From the IMG/VR virus record IMGVR_UViG_3300025151_007460, positions 1 through 29,930 of that record: 29,930 nt of DNA; one strand, given 5' to 3'. The position numbers were made by a program, and so were the translations under genes. Below are positions 24,153 to 29,930 of the stretch, one piece after another. The notes under the pieces were generated by a model. The model had not been told where the DNA came from. It saw only the letters and a program-made list of their open reading frames with translations, and searched no databases. Each line of letters starts with the position of its first letter. The first letter of the stretch is position 1. The DNA comes from a virus.

Positions 24153-24585
24153 AAAATTTTTTGACTTACGTAATGGTCTTAAAGCAGTAGACTTTAGAAA
24201 CAAGGATTACTTTGATCGGATAGACGACAAAGAAAAATCATTGTATTCGCCGTACATGCTCATGAGGTACGTGTCCAGCACTTCGTCCAAAGACCAATTT
24301 TATGTTGAACACTATGTGGAGATGGTCAACGAGTGTGTAAACAAACACTGTTTCACGCTAGGCAAACACAAAAAATTGTTATGGGTACTGACCGCAATGT
24401 GTGGATCGTTGCAACAACAATTTCATCCATGGATCAAACCAATGAAGCGTGTTCCAAACAAAAGTTTGAAAAAATTGCAACAGATATACCCAACTTGGAA
24501 AGAGTCTGATTTAGAAACTTTAGATAAAGTAATCACTGACAGGGAACTGGAGGAACTGATAGAAGCACATGGCCTCAACGAATAA
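24133..24585 (+). CDS. 150-aa conserved protein, possible clamp-loader small subunit (gp62-like)
   Basis: This is a 150-aa helical protein: FFDLRNGLKAVDF, then YSPYMLMRYVSS and a HYVEMVNECVNKHCF/KHKKLLWVLTAM segment. The order 'SPYML.RY', long helices, 'W' and a basic stretch (HPWIKP..RVPNKSL) resembles gp62 of T4-like phages, the small subunit of the sliding-clamp loader, which shows little sequence identity between phages. The resemblance is by eye only and there is no gp44 in this window. The ORF overlaps the preceding gene by 20 nt and the next by 17 nt. Confidence 0.7.
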   Translation: MPAEKNRKFFDLRNGLKAVDFRNKDYFDRIDDKEKSLYSPYMLMRYVSSTSSKDQFYVEHYVEMVNECVNKHCFTLGKHKKLLWVLTAMCGSLQQQFHPWIKPMKRVPNKSLKKLQQIYPTWKESDLETLDKVITDRELEELIEAHGLNE

Positions 24586-25252
24586 ATGCACTTATTGTGG
24601 CAAGGAGTTTGCAAAAGCAAGGACGTTACAAGTTCACTTGTGCGAACCTAAACGTAGATATTTGCAACGTGATGAGAAATGGGTAGTAAACGCATTTATG
24701 GTGTTTCAAAGATTCTATCAAATACATCAACACAATTCAAAGCCAAAGACATATGACGACTTTGTGAAAAGTTCGTACTACAACGCATTTGTAAAATTTG
24801 GTCGATTCATTATGCACATCAACCCATTGTACCCAGACAAATACATAGACTATGTTTTGCAATCAAAAGTGAAATTGGATCACTGGGCAAGAGATGATCT
24901 TTATGAATTATATCTAGTAGAAGCGTTGAAGACGGAACCAGTAGAAGCCGCACTGCAAAGAAGTATAGCAACAATGATGGACTGGGCAACAGAACAAAAT
25001 GCACAATGGTCAGACTACTTCAGACTCGTAAACACAAACAGAGCAGTAGCACACATCCAACAAGGCAAAATTAGTCCGTGGTTGTTGTTAGGTTGCAACG
25101 CAGGCAAAAGGATGTTAAAATCATTTAACGACGAACAATTACAAATGATCGAAAAATTTATAAATCCAAGTTTCTGGCCAAGCAAACTAAAAAGTTATCC
25201 AGCGGATCTTATGTTGGTGCAGGACACAGCACGGGAGGCTAAAATTGTCTAA
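24569..25252 (+). CDS. conserved marine-phage protein with N-terminal zinc finger
   Basis: This 227-aa protein starts with a zinc-finger-like motif CTYCGKEFAKARTLQVHLC (Cys7, Cys10, His23, Cys25 as likely ligands), followed by CEPKRR. The helical remainder holds TYDDFVKSSYYNAFVKFGRF (about 53-72) and FINPSFWPSKLKSYPADLML near the C-terminus. I recall close relatives in T4-like cyanophages, all of unknown function; single-stranded or double-stranded DNA binding by the finger is plausible. It overlaps both neighbours, by 17 nt and 8 nt, and lies in the same run as the mini-DnaE gene. Confidence 0.82.
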   Translation: MASTNKCTYCGKEFAKARTLQVHLCEPKRRYLQRDEKWVVNAFMVFQRFYQIHQHNSKPKTYDDFVKSSYYNAFVKFGRFIMHINPLYPDKYIDYVLQSKVKLDHWARDDLYELYLVEALKTEPVEAALQRSIATMMDWATEQNAQWSDYFRLVNTNRAVAHIQQGKISPWLLLGCNAGKRMLKSFNDEQLQMIEKFINPSFWPSKLKSYPADLMLVQDTAREAKIV

Positions 25253-25478
25253 AATAGATATACAAGTTGCAGAGAGTTTAGAATTTGAACATGGTGATAT
25301 TGCAATCACAATCAAACCAGATGGAACAATAGGAAAAGTCATAATGCCCAAGATGGACGAAGAAACTAGGAACAGCGAAGGTTATAGAAAAATGCTTGAC
25401 GTAATAGAACTTTTACAACCCGGATCGAAAGAAGAATTTATAAAACATGATTCAAAAGCAAAAGGAAGTGTACACTAA
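25245..25478 (+). CDS. small conserved phage protein with TTG start
   Basis: This is a 77-aa protein: a beta-rich N-terminal half (FEHGDIAITIKPDGTIGKVIMP) then a charged helical half. The start is TTG at 25245, supported by a strong GGGAGG ribosome site at 25233-25238 with 6 nt spacing. There is no ATG nearby in this frame. It overlaps the preceding gene by 8 nt and the next by 1 nt, so its translation is tightly coupled. The function is unknown. Confidence 0.75.
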   Translation: MSKIDIQVAESLEFEHGDIAITIKPDGTIGKVIMPKMDEETRNSEGYRKMLDVIELLQPGSKEEFIKHDSKAKGSVH

Positions 25479-26068
25479 TGCCTGATGTGGATATAGATTT
25501 CTATGACAGAGACAACACATTAAAGTTGTTCAAGCACACACCTGCGTCTATGATCAAAGACGGCAAGTCAGAGAAGCACAAGACCGGAGTGTATTTCCAT
25601 GCAGTACCAGAACACCCTGTAACTGGACACGCAAGTCTTGATTACAAACAAGCAGAGGACAGAGGATACTTCAAAATAGACTGCCTTAATGTGAACATCT
25701 ACAAGGACGTGAAGTCTGAACAGGAACTGGTTGAACTGATGATACAGGAGCCAGACTGGGACATGCTGAAAGATCCAAAGATTGTTGAAAACCTTTTTCA
25801 CCTAAATGGCCATTATAACATTGTGTCCAAACTTGAACCAAAAACTATAGAACAACTTGCGGCTGTGTTGGCAATAATACGTCCTGCAAAAAGACATCTT
25901 ATGCACAAGCAATGGGTAGACATAATGAAAGAAGTATGGGTGCGTCCAACAGATGGATCTTATTTCTTCAAGAAGTCACACGCTGTTGCATACGCACAGG
26001 CGATAGTAGTGCAGATGAATTTGATGTTAAGGGATAAATATAGTTTTGATGCGACGTCAAAAAAATAA
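25478..26068 (+). CDS. miniature DnaE-like (Pol III alpha) palm protein
   Basis: This 196-aa protein follows the order of the catalytic palm of bacterial DNA polymerase III alpha (DnaE). MPDVDIDF (1-8) matches the DnaE catalytic PDxDxDF motif. KHKTGVYF (33-40) corresponds to KHAGGVVI. GYFKIDCLNV (63-72) corresponds to the KFDFLG block bearing the third catalytic Asp (here Asp68). LAIIRPAKRHLM (131-142) matches the ALFRPGPL block. FFKKSHAVAYAQ (163-174) matches FNKSHSAAYA. All three catalytic aspartate positions (Asp5, Asp7, Asp68) are kept, whereas the PHP, most of the fingers, beta-binding and OB regions are absent. Whether it has nucleotidyl transfer activity is unknown. It overlaps the previous gene by 1 nt. 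Confidence 0.8.
   Translation: MPDVDIDFYDRDNTLKLFKHTPASMIKDGKSEKHKTGVYFHAVPEHPVTGHASLDYKQAEDRGYFKIDCLNVNIYKDVKSEQELVELMIQEPDWDMLKDPKIVENLFHLNGHYNIVSKLEPKTIEQLAAVLAIIRPAKRHLMHKQWVDIMKEVWVRPTDGSYFFKKSHAVAYAQAIVVQMNLMLRDKYSFDATSKK
26033..26040 (+). promoter_or_regulatory. T4-type late promoter (GATAAATA)
   Basis: The octamer GATAAATA matches the NATAAATA form of late promoters in marine T4-like phages and differs from T4's TATAAATA in one base. It lies 8 nt before the ATG of the 56-aa gene and inside the end of the mini-DnaE gene. A chance match in AT-rich DNA is possible. Confidence 0.5.
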
Positions 26069-26219
26069 AAAGAAAATAGAAAATTACCTAAAGAAATCCA
26101 AACAAAAATCCACGTCTTCTCTTCGTTCAGAGTTTAAAAGTTATCAGCCGGATAGTCCTTTGACACAACACTATCTTACAACTGGTGCTATACTTCCTGA
26201 AAAAAAGAAGACTAGGTAG
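26049..26219 (+). CDS. small basic protein (56 aa) with a late promoter
   Basis: This 56-aa ORF fills the interval between the mini-DnaE gene and the convergent minus-strand gene. The protein has a Lys-rich N-terminus (MRRQKNKKKIENYLKKSKQK), a Ser-rich middle and an ending ILPEKKKTR. It starts within the last codons of the mini-DnaE gene (20-nt overlap) and is preceded by the late-promoter-like octamer. Its stop codon lies in the loop of the convergent terminator. The function is unknown; a small basic virion or DNA-binding protein is a guess. It may be missed by length cut-offs. Confidence 0.6.
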   Translation: MRRQKNKKKIENYLKKSKQKSTSSLRSEFKSYQPDSPLTQHYLTTGAILPEKKKTR

Positions 26220-26227
26220 GTCTTCTT
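26200..26227 (-). terminator. rho-independent terminator of the minus-strand gene
   Basis: AAGAAGAC (26205-26212) and GTCTTCTT (26220-26227) form an 8-bp stem around a 7-nt loop TAGGTAG. Read on the minus strand, the hairpin is followed by a U-tract of about seven. The stop codon of the minus gene (26212-26214) and the stop of the plus 56-aa gene (26217-26219) both lie at or in the loop. On the plus strand no U-tract follows, so termination is expected mainly for minus-strand transcripts. Confidence 0.8.
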
Positions 26228-26586
26228 ACTAATTGGATAGTTCTTCTTTTTACCCGTTTCTTTGAAATTTCAGATAATTTCACAGTGGGTCCATGCACTA
26301 TCTCAATATCCTTTGAGTTGAGTGTTACCAATGTTGACCTGAAATATCTAAACTCTCCTTTGAGGAATATGTTGATTGGTAATTTCCTATTGGATTCATG
26401 CCACCATATCTCACCACATTTCAAAAATCTCATTTTGTCCTGTGGCATCATCAGTCTGCCATAATCATAAAAACTGATAACGTTAGCATCTTCGTTCTGG
26501 ACTATACCAACATATTCTAGATCTCCCTTTCTGATCAGGCTCAAAAATGGGAATTTGTCTCTCAGGGTGTTAAAAATTTCGATCAT
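26212..26586 (-). CDS. conserved marine T4-like phage protein
   Basis: This is a 124-aa protein with mixed strands and a very basic C-terminus (SEISKKRVKRRTIQLVRR). The N-terminus begins MIEIFNTLRDKFPFL; a WWHESNRKLPINIFL segment in the middle is memorable from homologues in T4-like cyanophages, all uncharacterised. A good AGGA ribosome site lies 5 nt ahead of the ATG at 26586. It is the only minus-strand gene in this part of the window and ends in its own terminator. Its divergent partner is the late virion gene at 26619. Confidence 0.85.
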   Translation of the reverse strand: MIEIFNTLRDKFPFLSLIRKGDLEYVGIVQNEDANVISFYDYGRLMMPQDKMRFLKCGEIWWHESNRKLPINIFLKGEFRYFRSTLVTLNSKDIEIVHGPTVKLSEISKKRVKRRTIQLVRRPT

Positions 26587-26594
26587 TCTATTCC

Positions 26595-26602
26595 TATAAA
26601 TA
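26595..26602 (+). promoter_or_regulatory. T4-type late promoter (TATAAATA)
   Basis: The octamer is a perfect match to the T4 late promoter TATAAATA, recognised by the phage late sigma factor gp55 with the sliding clamp. It lies 16 nt before the ATG of the probable virion gene, which is consistent with late expression. It sits in the 32-bp gap between two divergent genes. Confidence 0.8.
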
Positions 26603-26618
26603 CTGTTAAATATGTACT

Positions 26619-27437
26619 ATGCAAACAGTTCAAAGGTATTTACTATCGCAGACGGTAATAGTTTACCAAAGCGGTTATCACGGGAGGAACTCTAAAGTGT
26701 ACGATAGGCGATTAACAGTGTACAGAGGGGTGACCAACCCACTTACCTTCACGTTCAAAAACGAAGATCAGAAGGCCCAAGACGTGTCCGCTAAGACGGT
26801 GTCTTCGGGCAATTATTACCAATTAGAGGTGATAGACTCAGAATCAAAGCAATCAGTGATAACGAAAAATTTAACAATAATCGATGATGGCAGTACTCAA
26901 GCAACAAAAGGACAAGCCAGTTGTGAGATAAGTGATGGTGATTTATTGAGTCTAGATGCTAAATTTTACACTTACGCCATCAAAGAAATAAAATCAGATG
27001 GAAGCACTTTGGTCACATACGCTGATACCAGTTACGTAGCCGGAGGTACTATTGAAATACTGGATGGGGCATACGCACAGTTTTTACCAAGCACAAGTGT
27101 TTCAACATTTCCAAGCGGCGGCCCACTGGCTTACGTGTCTGGAAACATCAACGCTAAGCCTGGACTTAACAACAACAAGGCTCTTCACACAATCGCTGTT
27201 TACACAAAAAACTTCTCTGGGGCGTTAAGAGTGCAAGGCACTATGAGTGCAAGTCCTAGCGATACTGATTTCTTTGACATCACAATGGACGGCGCTAGTG
27301 TTCCTGCGAATTCATTCACTAGTTCTTCAACAGTTACCAATTTCAATTTCACAGGTGTTTACCAATTTGTGAGATTTGCGTGGGGCAACGACAGTGGTAA
27401 CACAGGCGTGATTGACAAAATCCTTTACAGACAGTAA
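26619..27437 (+). CDS. probable virion structural protein
   Basis: This 272-aa protein is beta-rich and low in Cys. It starts TVQRYLLSQTVIVYQ, has VYDRRLTVYRGVTNPLTFTFKN at about 28-49 and a Ser/Thr/Gly-rich second half with short hydrophobic strands (ALRVQGTMSAS, FVRFAWGNDSGNTGVIDKILY). The N-terminal part resembles a virion protein family of T4-like cyanophages as I remember it; a neck, baseplate or capsid-decorating protein is possible. The late promoter TATAAATA directly upstream supports expression with structural genes. It lies between a divergent conserved gene and the primase gene. Confidence 0.78.
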   Translation: MQTVQRYLLSQTVIVYQSGYHGRNSKVYDRRLTVYRGVTNPLTFTFKNEDQKAQDVSAKTVSSGNYYQLEVIDSESKQSVITKNLTIIDDGSTQATKGQASCEISDGDLLSLDAKFYTYAIKEIKSDGSTLVTYADTSYVAGGTIEILDGAYAQFLPSTSVSTFPSGGPLAYVSGNINAKPGLNNNKALHTIAVYTKNFSGALRVQGTMSASPSDTDFFDITMDGASVPANSFTSSSTVTNFNFTGVYQFVRFAWGNDSGNTGVIDKILYRQ

Positions 27438-27447
27438 AATATAGTTT

Positions 27448-28461
27448 ATGAACCTGATCCAGAATACAATTCTGACTAGTCTGCCTGCGGGTAGAAAGAA
27501 AACTCCAAGTGGTTGGATAAGTTTCAACGCACCCTGTTGTGTGTACAATGGCGAGACAGCAGACAAAAAGAAACGTGGTGGCATAATGACCAGTGCTGAT
27601 GGCACTGTAAGTTATCACTGCTTCAACTGTGGCTTCAAAGCAAGTTACGTAATAGGTAGAAAACTTGCGTACAAGATGAGGCAATTCATGGGATACATTG
27701 GCATACCCGATGACACAATACGTAAATTGGCAATAGAGGCAATGCGTGAAGAGGAGGGTGATGTCAAATATGAAAAGAAAAAATTTGTAACATTCAAGAA
27801 AAAAGAATTGCCAAAACACACAAGGTTGCTTGGCGAATGGTTGGAGGAGTACACAGTAGGAACAATGCCAACAGAACAACAAAACAAAATTGATAATCTA
27901 CTGAACTATCTAGCAGGAAGGGGTATAGGTCCCGATTGGTATGACTTCATGTACTCATCTGACAAGCATTGGGACGTTGATAAAAGATTGTTGATTCCAT
28001 TTTATTGGCGTGGCGATGTTGTTGGCTTTACAGGGAGACTGTTTGATCAATCTGACAAAGTGAAATATTACACAGACGTACAGCCGGGGTATGTGTTCAA
28101 CATGGACGCACAAGATTGGACAAGGAAATTTGTTATAGTCACAGAAGGTCCATTTGATGCTATTACCATTTCTGGTGTCAGTATATTAGGATCGGAGATA
28201 AATGATACACAAAGAGAATTAATTGATGGCCTGGGCAGGCAAGTTATTGTGGTCCCAGACAGAGATGCTCCTGGAGAAAAACTAATAGGACAGGCAAAAG
28301 ATTTTGGATGGAGCGTGGCTTTCCCAGAATGGGGAGATGACGTAAATGATGTTGCGGATGCTGTAGCAAAATACGGAAGATTATTTGTCATACAATCTAT
28401 ACTGAAAACAGCAGAATCCAATAAACTGAAAATAGATCTAAAAAGGAAAATGTATGGTTAG
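27448..28461 (+). CDS. 61: DNA primase, gp61-type
   Basis: This is a 337-aa primase of the T4 gp61/DnaG type. Primases of this kind make RNA primers at the replication fork together with the gp41 helicase. The N-terminal zinc-binding region has Cys30-Cys31 and YHCFNCGF (Cys58, Cys61), the region that recognises the template. A TOPRIM domain follows with VTEGPFDAI (Glu near residue 231) and VVPDRDAPG (Asp near 270), its metal-binding motifs. The length is close to T4 gp61 (342 aa). It follows the virion gene with a 10-nt gap and overlaps a radical SAM gene by 8 nt, which separates it from the helicase. Confidence 0.93.
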   Translation: MNLIQNTILTSLPAGRKKTPSGWISFNAPCCVYNGETADKKKRGGIMTSADGTVSYHCFNCGFKASYVIGRKLAYKMRQFMGYIGIPDDTIRKLAIEAMREEEGDVKYEKKKFVTFKKKELPKHTRLLGEWLEEYTVGTMPTEQQNKIDNLLNYLAGRGIGPDWYDFMYSSDKHWDVDKRLLIPFYWRGDVVGFTGRLFDQSDKVKYYTDVQPGYVFNMDAQDWTRKFVIVTEGPFDAITISGVSILGSEINDTQRELIDGLGRQVIVVPDRDAPGEKLIGQAKDFGWSVAFPEWGDDVNDVADAVAKYGRLFVIQSILKTAESNKLKIDLKRKMYG

Positions 28462-29362
28462 TTTTCATATTGAACCTACAAGTAAATGCACACTAGAGTG
28501 CCCGTTGTGTGATAGGACTTGGTTCTACGAGACATTCAAAAAAAGAAACTTGCATGAAATAAACATAGAACACCTTGTTGACTTCGTGGGTGTCAACGCT
28601 GAAGTGGCGATGTGTGGCAACAACGGAGATCCAATATACCATTCACAATTTATTGAACTGTGCAAAAGATTAAAAGACAATAACTGCAAGATTAGTATTA
28701 CAACAAACGGATCCTCAAAGACTAAAACATGGTGGGAAAAATTGAACAACATATTAGATGAAAATGATCTTGTGCAGTTTTCTATTGACGGGTTGGAAGA
28801 CACAAACCATTTATATCGCAGAAACGCAAAATGGAAGTCTATCATGGATGCCATAGAAGTTTTTGCCAGACGTGATTGCCAACTGACATGGAAGTTTATT
28901 GTTTTCAAACACAACCAGCATCAAATTAAAGATGCCAAAGAGTTATCTAAAAAACTTGGATTTGATAATTTCAGATTAGAACACAGCGACAGATGGTTAG
29001 GGAAAAAAGAATTTATGCCTGACAGAGAATTTGTTGATACGTATTACCAACAACAACAGAAAGTTTTGATTGATCCTAGTTTTGAGACTGACATGGAACC
29101 TATGTGCCTTGTTGGTCACACACCAAGCAAAGACTTATACATTGATGCAGAAGGAGATTTTTACCCTTGCTGTTGGATCGGAACATATAGATACAAATAT
29201 AAAAGTTTGTTTTCACCAAAAGAAAACAAGTTCAATATAGCAGACAACACACTAGATGATATTTTAAACAATACCAAAGTAAAAGATTTCTTTGAAACAA
29301 CAAAACAATTTACATCTGCTCATAATTGTTGTAAAATACACTGCGGAAAGAAAAATGGCTGA
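28454..29362 (+). CDS. radical SAM/SPASM-like protein between primase and helicase
   Basis: This 302-aa radical SAM enzyme has the cluster motif CTLECPLC (Cys12, Cys16, Cys19) within the first 20 residues and the core segments AEVAMCGNNGDPIYH, KISITTNGS and LVQFSIDG. Its C-terminal part has MCLVG, FYPCCWIG and NCCKIHCGKK, a Cys pattern like the auxiliary-cluster (SPASM/twitch) region of peptide-modifying enzymes. The ATG at 28454 has an AGGA site 6 nt upstream. It overlaps primase (8 nt) and helicase (8 nt), so it is embedded in the replication operon. The substrate is unknown; peptide or protein modification is suggested by the SPASM-like Cys set only. Confidence 0.88.
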   Translation: MVSFHIEPTSKCTLECPLCDRTWFYETFKKRNLHEINIEHLVDFVGVNAEVAMCGNNGDPIYHSQFIELCKRLKDNNCKISITTNGSSKTKTWWEKLNNILDENDLVQFSIDGLEDTNHLYRRNAKWKSIMDAIEVFARRDCQLTWKFIVFKHNQHQIKDAKELSKKLGFDNFRLEHSDRWLGKKEFMPDREFVDTYYQQQQKVLIDPSFETDMEPMCLVGHTPSKDLYIDAEGDFYPCCWIGTYRYKYKSLFSPKENKFNIADNTLDDILNNTKVKDFFETTKQFTSAHNCCKIHCGKKNG

Positions 29363-29930
29363 ATATACATTTGATGTACAGAAACTTTATATAGAAATGC
29401 TCCTTGCAGATGCAGAGTCATTTGCTAGGGCACAGAACATATTCAAACCTGAATCGTTTGATCGTAAACTACAACCCATTGCCAAGTTTGTAAAAGATTA
29501 CATGGACGAATACAAAGTAATGCCTGAAGTAGAACAAGTGAACGCAAAACATGACATCAAACTTAAATCGGCAAAAGATCTAGATCCAAGTCATTTCAAT
29601 TGGTTGCTAGACGAATTTGAAACATTCTCGAGACACAAGGCACTAGAACGTGCGATACTACAATCCGCTGATATGTTGGAGAAGGGTGATTACGCACCAG
29701 TCGAAGACATGGTCAAGGATGCAGTGAACGTCGGACTGACACGTGATCTCGGTACAGACTACTTTGAGGATCCTAAAGGAAGACTAGAGGCACTCAAGGC
29801 AAACAACGGACAGATCAGTACAGGCTGGAATAACTTAGACAAGAAACTGTTTGGCGGTTTCAACCGTGGAGAACTAAACATCTTTGCAGGTGGATCAGGC
29901 GCAGGTAAGAGTTTGTTCTTGCAGAATCTT
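29355..29930 (+). CDS. 41: replicative DNA helicase, gp41/DnaB-type (partial, runs off the window)
   Basis: The first 192 codons are present. The N-terminal domain (about 1-110) is helical, as in gp41. A linker with STGWNNLDKKLFGGFNRG leads into the RecA-like core, where Walker A GGSGAGKS is seen at about 180-187. The ring helicase unwinds the lagging-strand template and activates the primase. The ATG at 29355 overlaps the radical SAM stop by 8 nt. The 3' end is outside the window, so Walker B and the C-terminus cannot be checked. Confidence 0.94.
   Translation, partial: MAEYTFDVQKLYIEMLLADAESFARAQNIFKPESFDRKLQPIAKFVKDYMDEYKVMPEVEQVNAKHDIKLKSAKDLDPSHFNWLLDEFETFSRHKALERAILQSADMLEKGDYAPVEDMVKDAVNVGLTRDLGTDYFEDPKGRLEALKANNGQISTGWNNLDKKLFGGFNRGELNIFAGGSGAGKSLFLQNL

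Noticed and set aside
1-29930. CRISPR arrays, tRNA or rRNA genes, insertion sequences, integrase or attachment sites
   Set aside because: No spaced repeats, cloverleaf candidates, transposase motifs or recombinase genes were seen; gaps between genes are too short to hide them.

Overview
The window reads as part of the genome of a marine T4-like myovirus. It carries diagnostic T4-type replication and recombination genes: UvsX recombinase, UvsW helicase, gp61-type primase and the start of a gp41/DnaB-type helicase. Genes are almost gapless with ATGA-type overlaps, there are T4-style late promoters (TATAAATA), and the DNA is AT-rich. Several small conserved proteins resemble, from memory, proteins of marine T4-like phages of cyanobacteria and SAR11-type bacteria. 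No photosynthesis gene, tRNA, integrase or transposase was seen. The host cannot be named from this window; an AT-rich marine bacterium is the best guess.

Layout. (1) 50-2411, plus strand: uvsX, two small conserved genes (the second with a UvsY-like look) and a HAD-family phosphatase. (2) 2408-18146: a large sugar and surface-glycan cassette. It has a short plus-strand head (GT-A transferase and an unknown), a minus-strand block at 3493-7323 (GT-A transferase, extended SDR epimerase, FkbM methyltransferase, GT-B-like transferase, SGNH hydrolase) and a long plus-strand block at 7356-18146. The plus block holds a GT61 transferase, a 2OG-Fe(II) oxygenase, three more members of the GT-B-like family, an AsnB-type amidotransferase, two paralogous GT-A transferases, a ColD-like 3-dehydratase, a GDP-mannose-3,5-epimerase-like SDR and a GNGPS-motif transferase-like protein. 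The two strands diverge from a region of about 30 bp at 7324-7355. (3) 18126-18602, minus strand: a SprT-like metalloprotease. (4) 18605-21929: a near-consensus sigma70 promoter, a 450-aa protein with a HARP-like segment, UvsW and a small unknown. (5) 21926-26219: a B12-type radical SAM protein, a run of small marine-phage proteins, a 196-aa protein that looks like a miniaturised DnaE (Pol III alpha) palm, and a 56-aa late gene. (6) 26200-27437: a convergent terminator, a minus-strand conserved gene, and a late promoter driving a probable virion protein. (7) 27448-29930: primase, a second radical SAM protein, and the replicative helicase, which runs off the window end.

How the parts work together. 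UvsX, UvsW, primase and helicase form the T4-type recombination-dependent replication machinery. The sugar cassette encodes nucleotide-sugar conversion (dehydratase, epimerases, amidotransferase), at least nine transferase-like proteins, and tailoring enzymes (methyltransferase, oxygenase, SGNH esterase). It could build or remodel a host surface glycan during infection or glycosylate virion proteins. LPS gene clusters are known in some marine T4-like cyanophages such as P-SSM2, so a cluster as such has precedent. The most unusual items are the mini-DnaE protein with all three catalytic aspartate positions, the HARP-like protein one base upstream of UvsW, the Lys-to-His ColD-like enzyme, and the radical SAM gene between primase and helicase.
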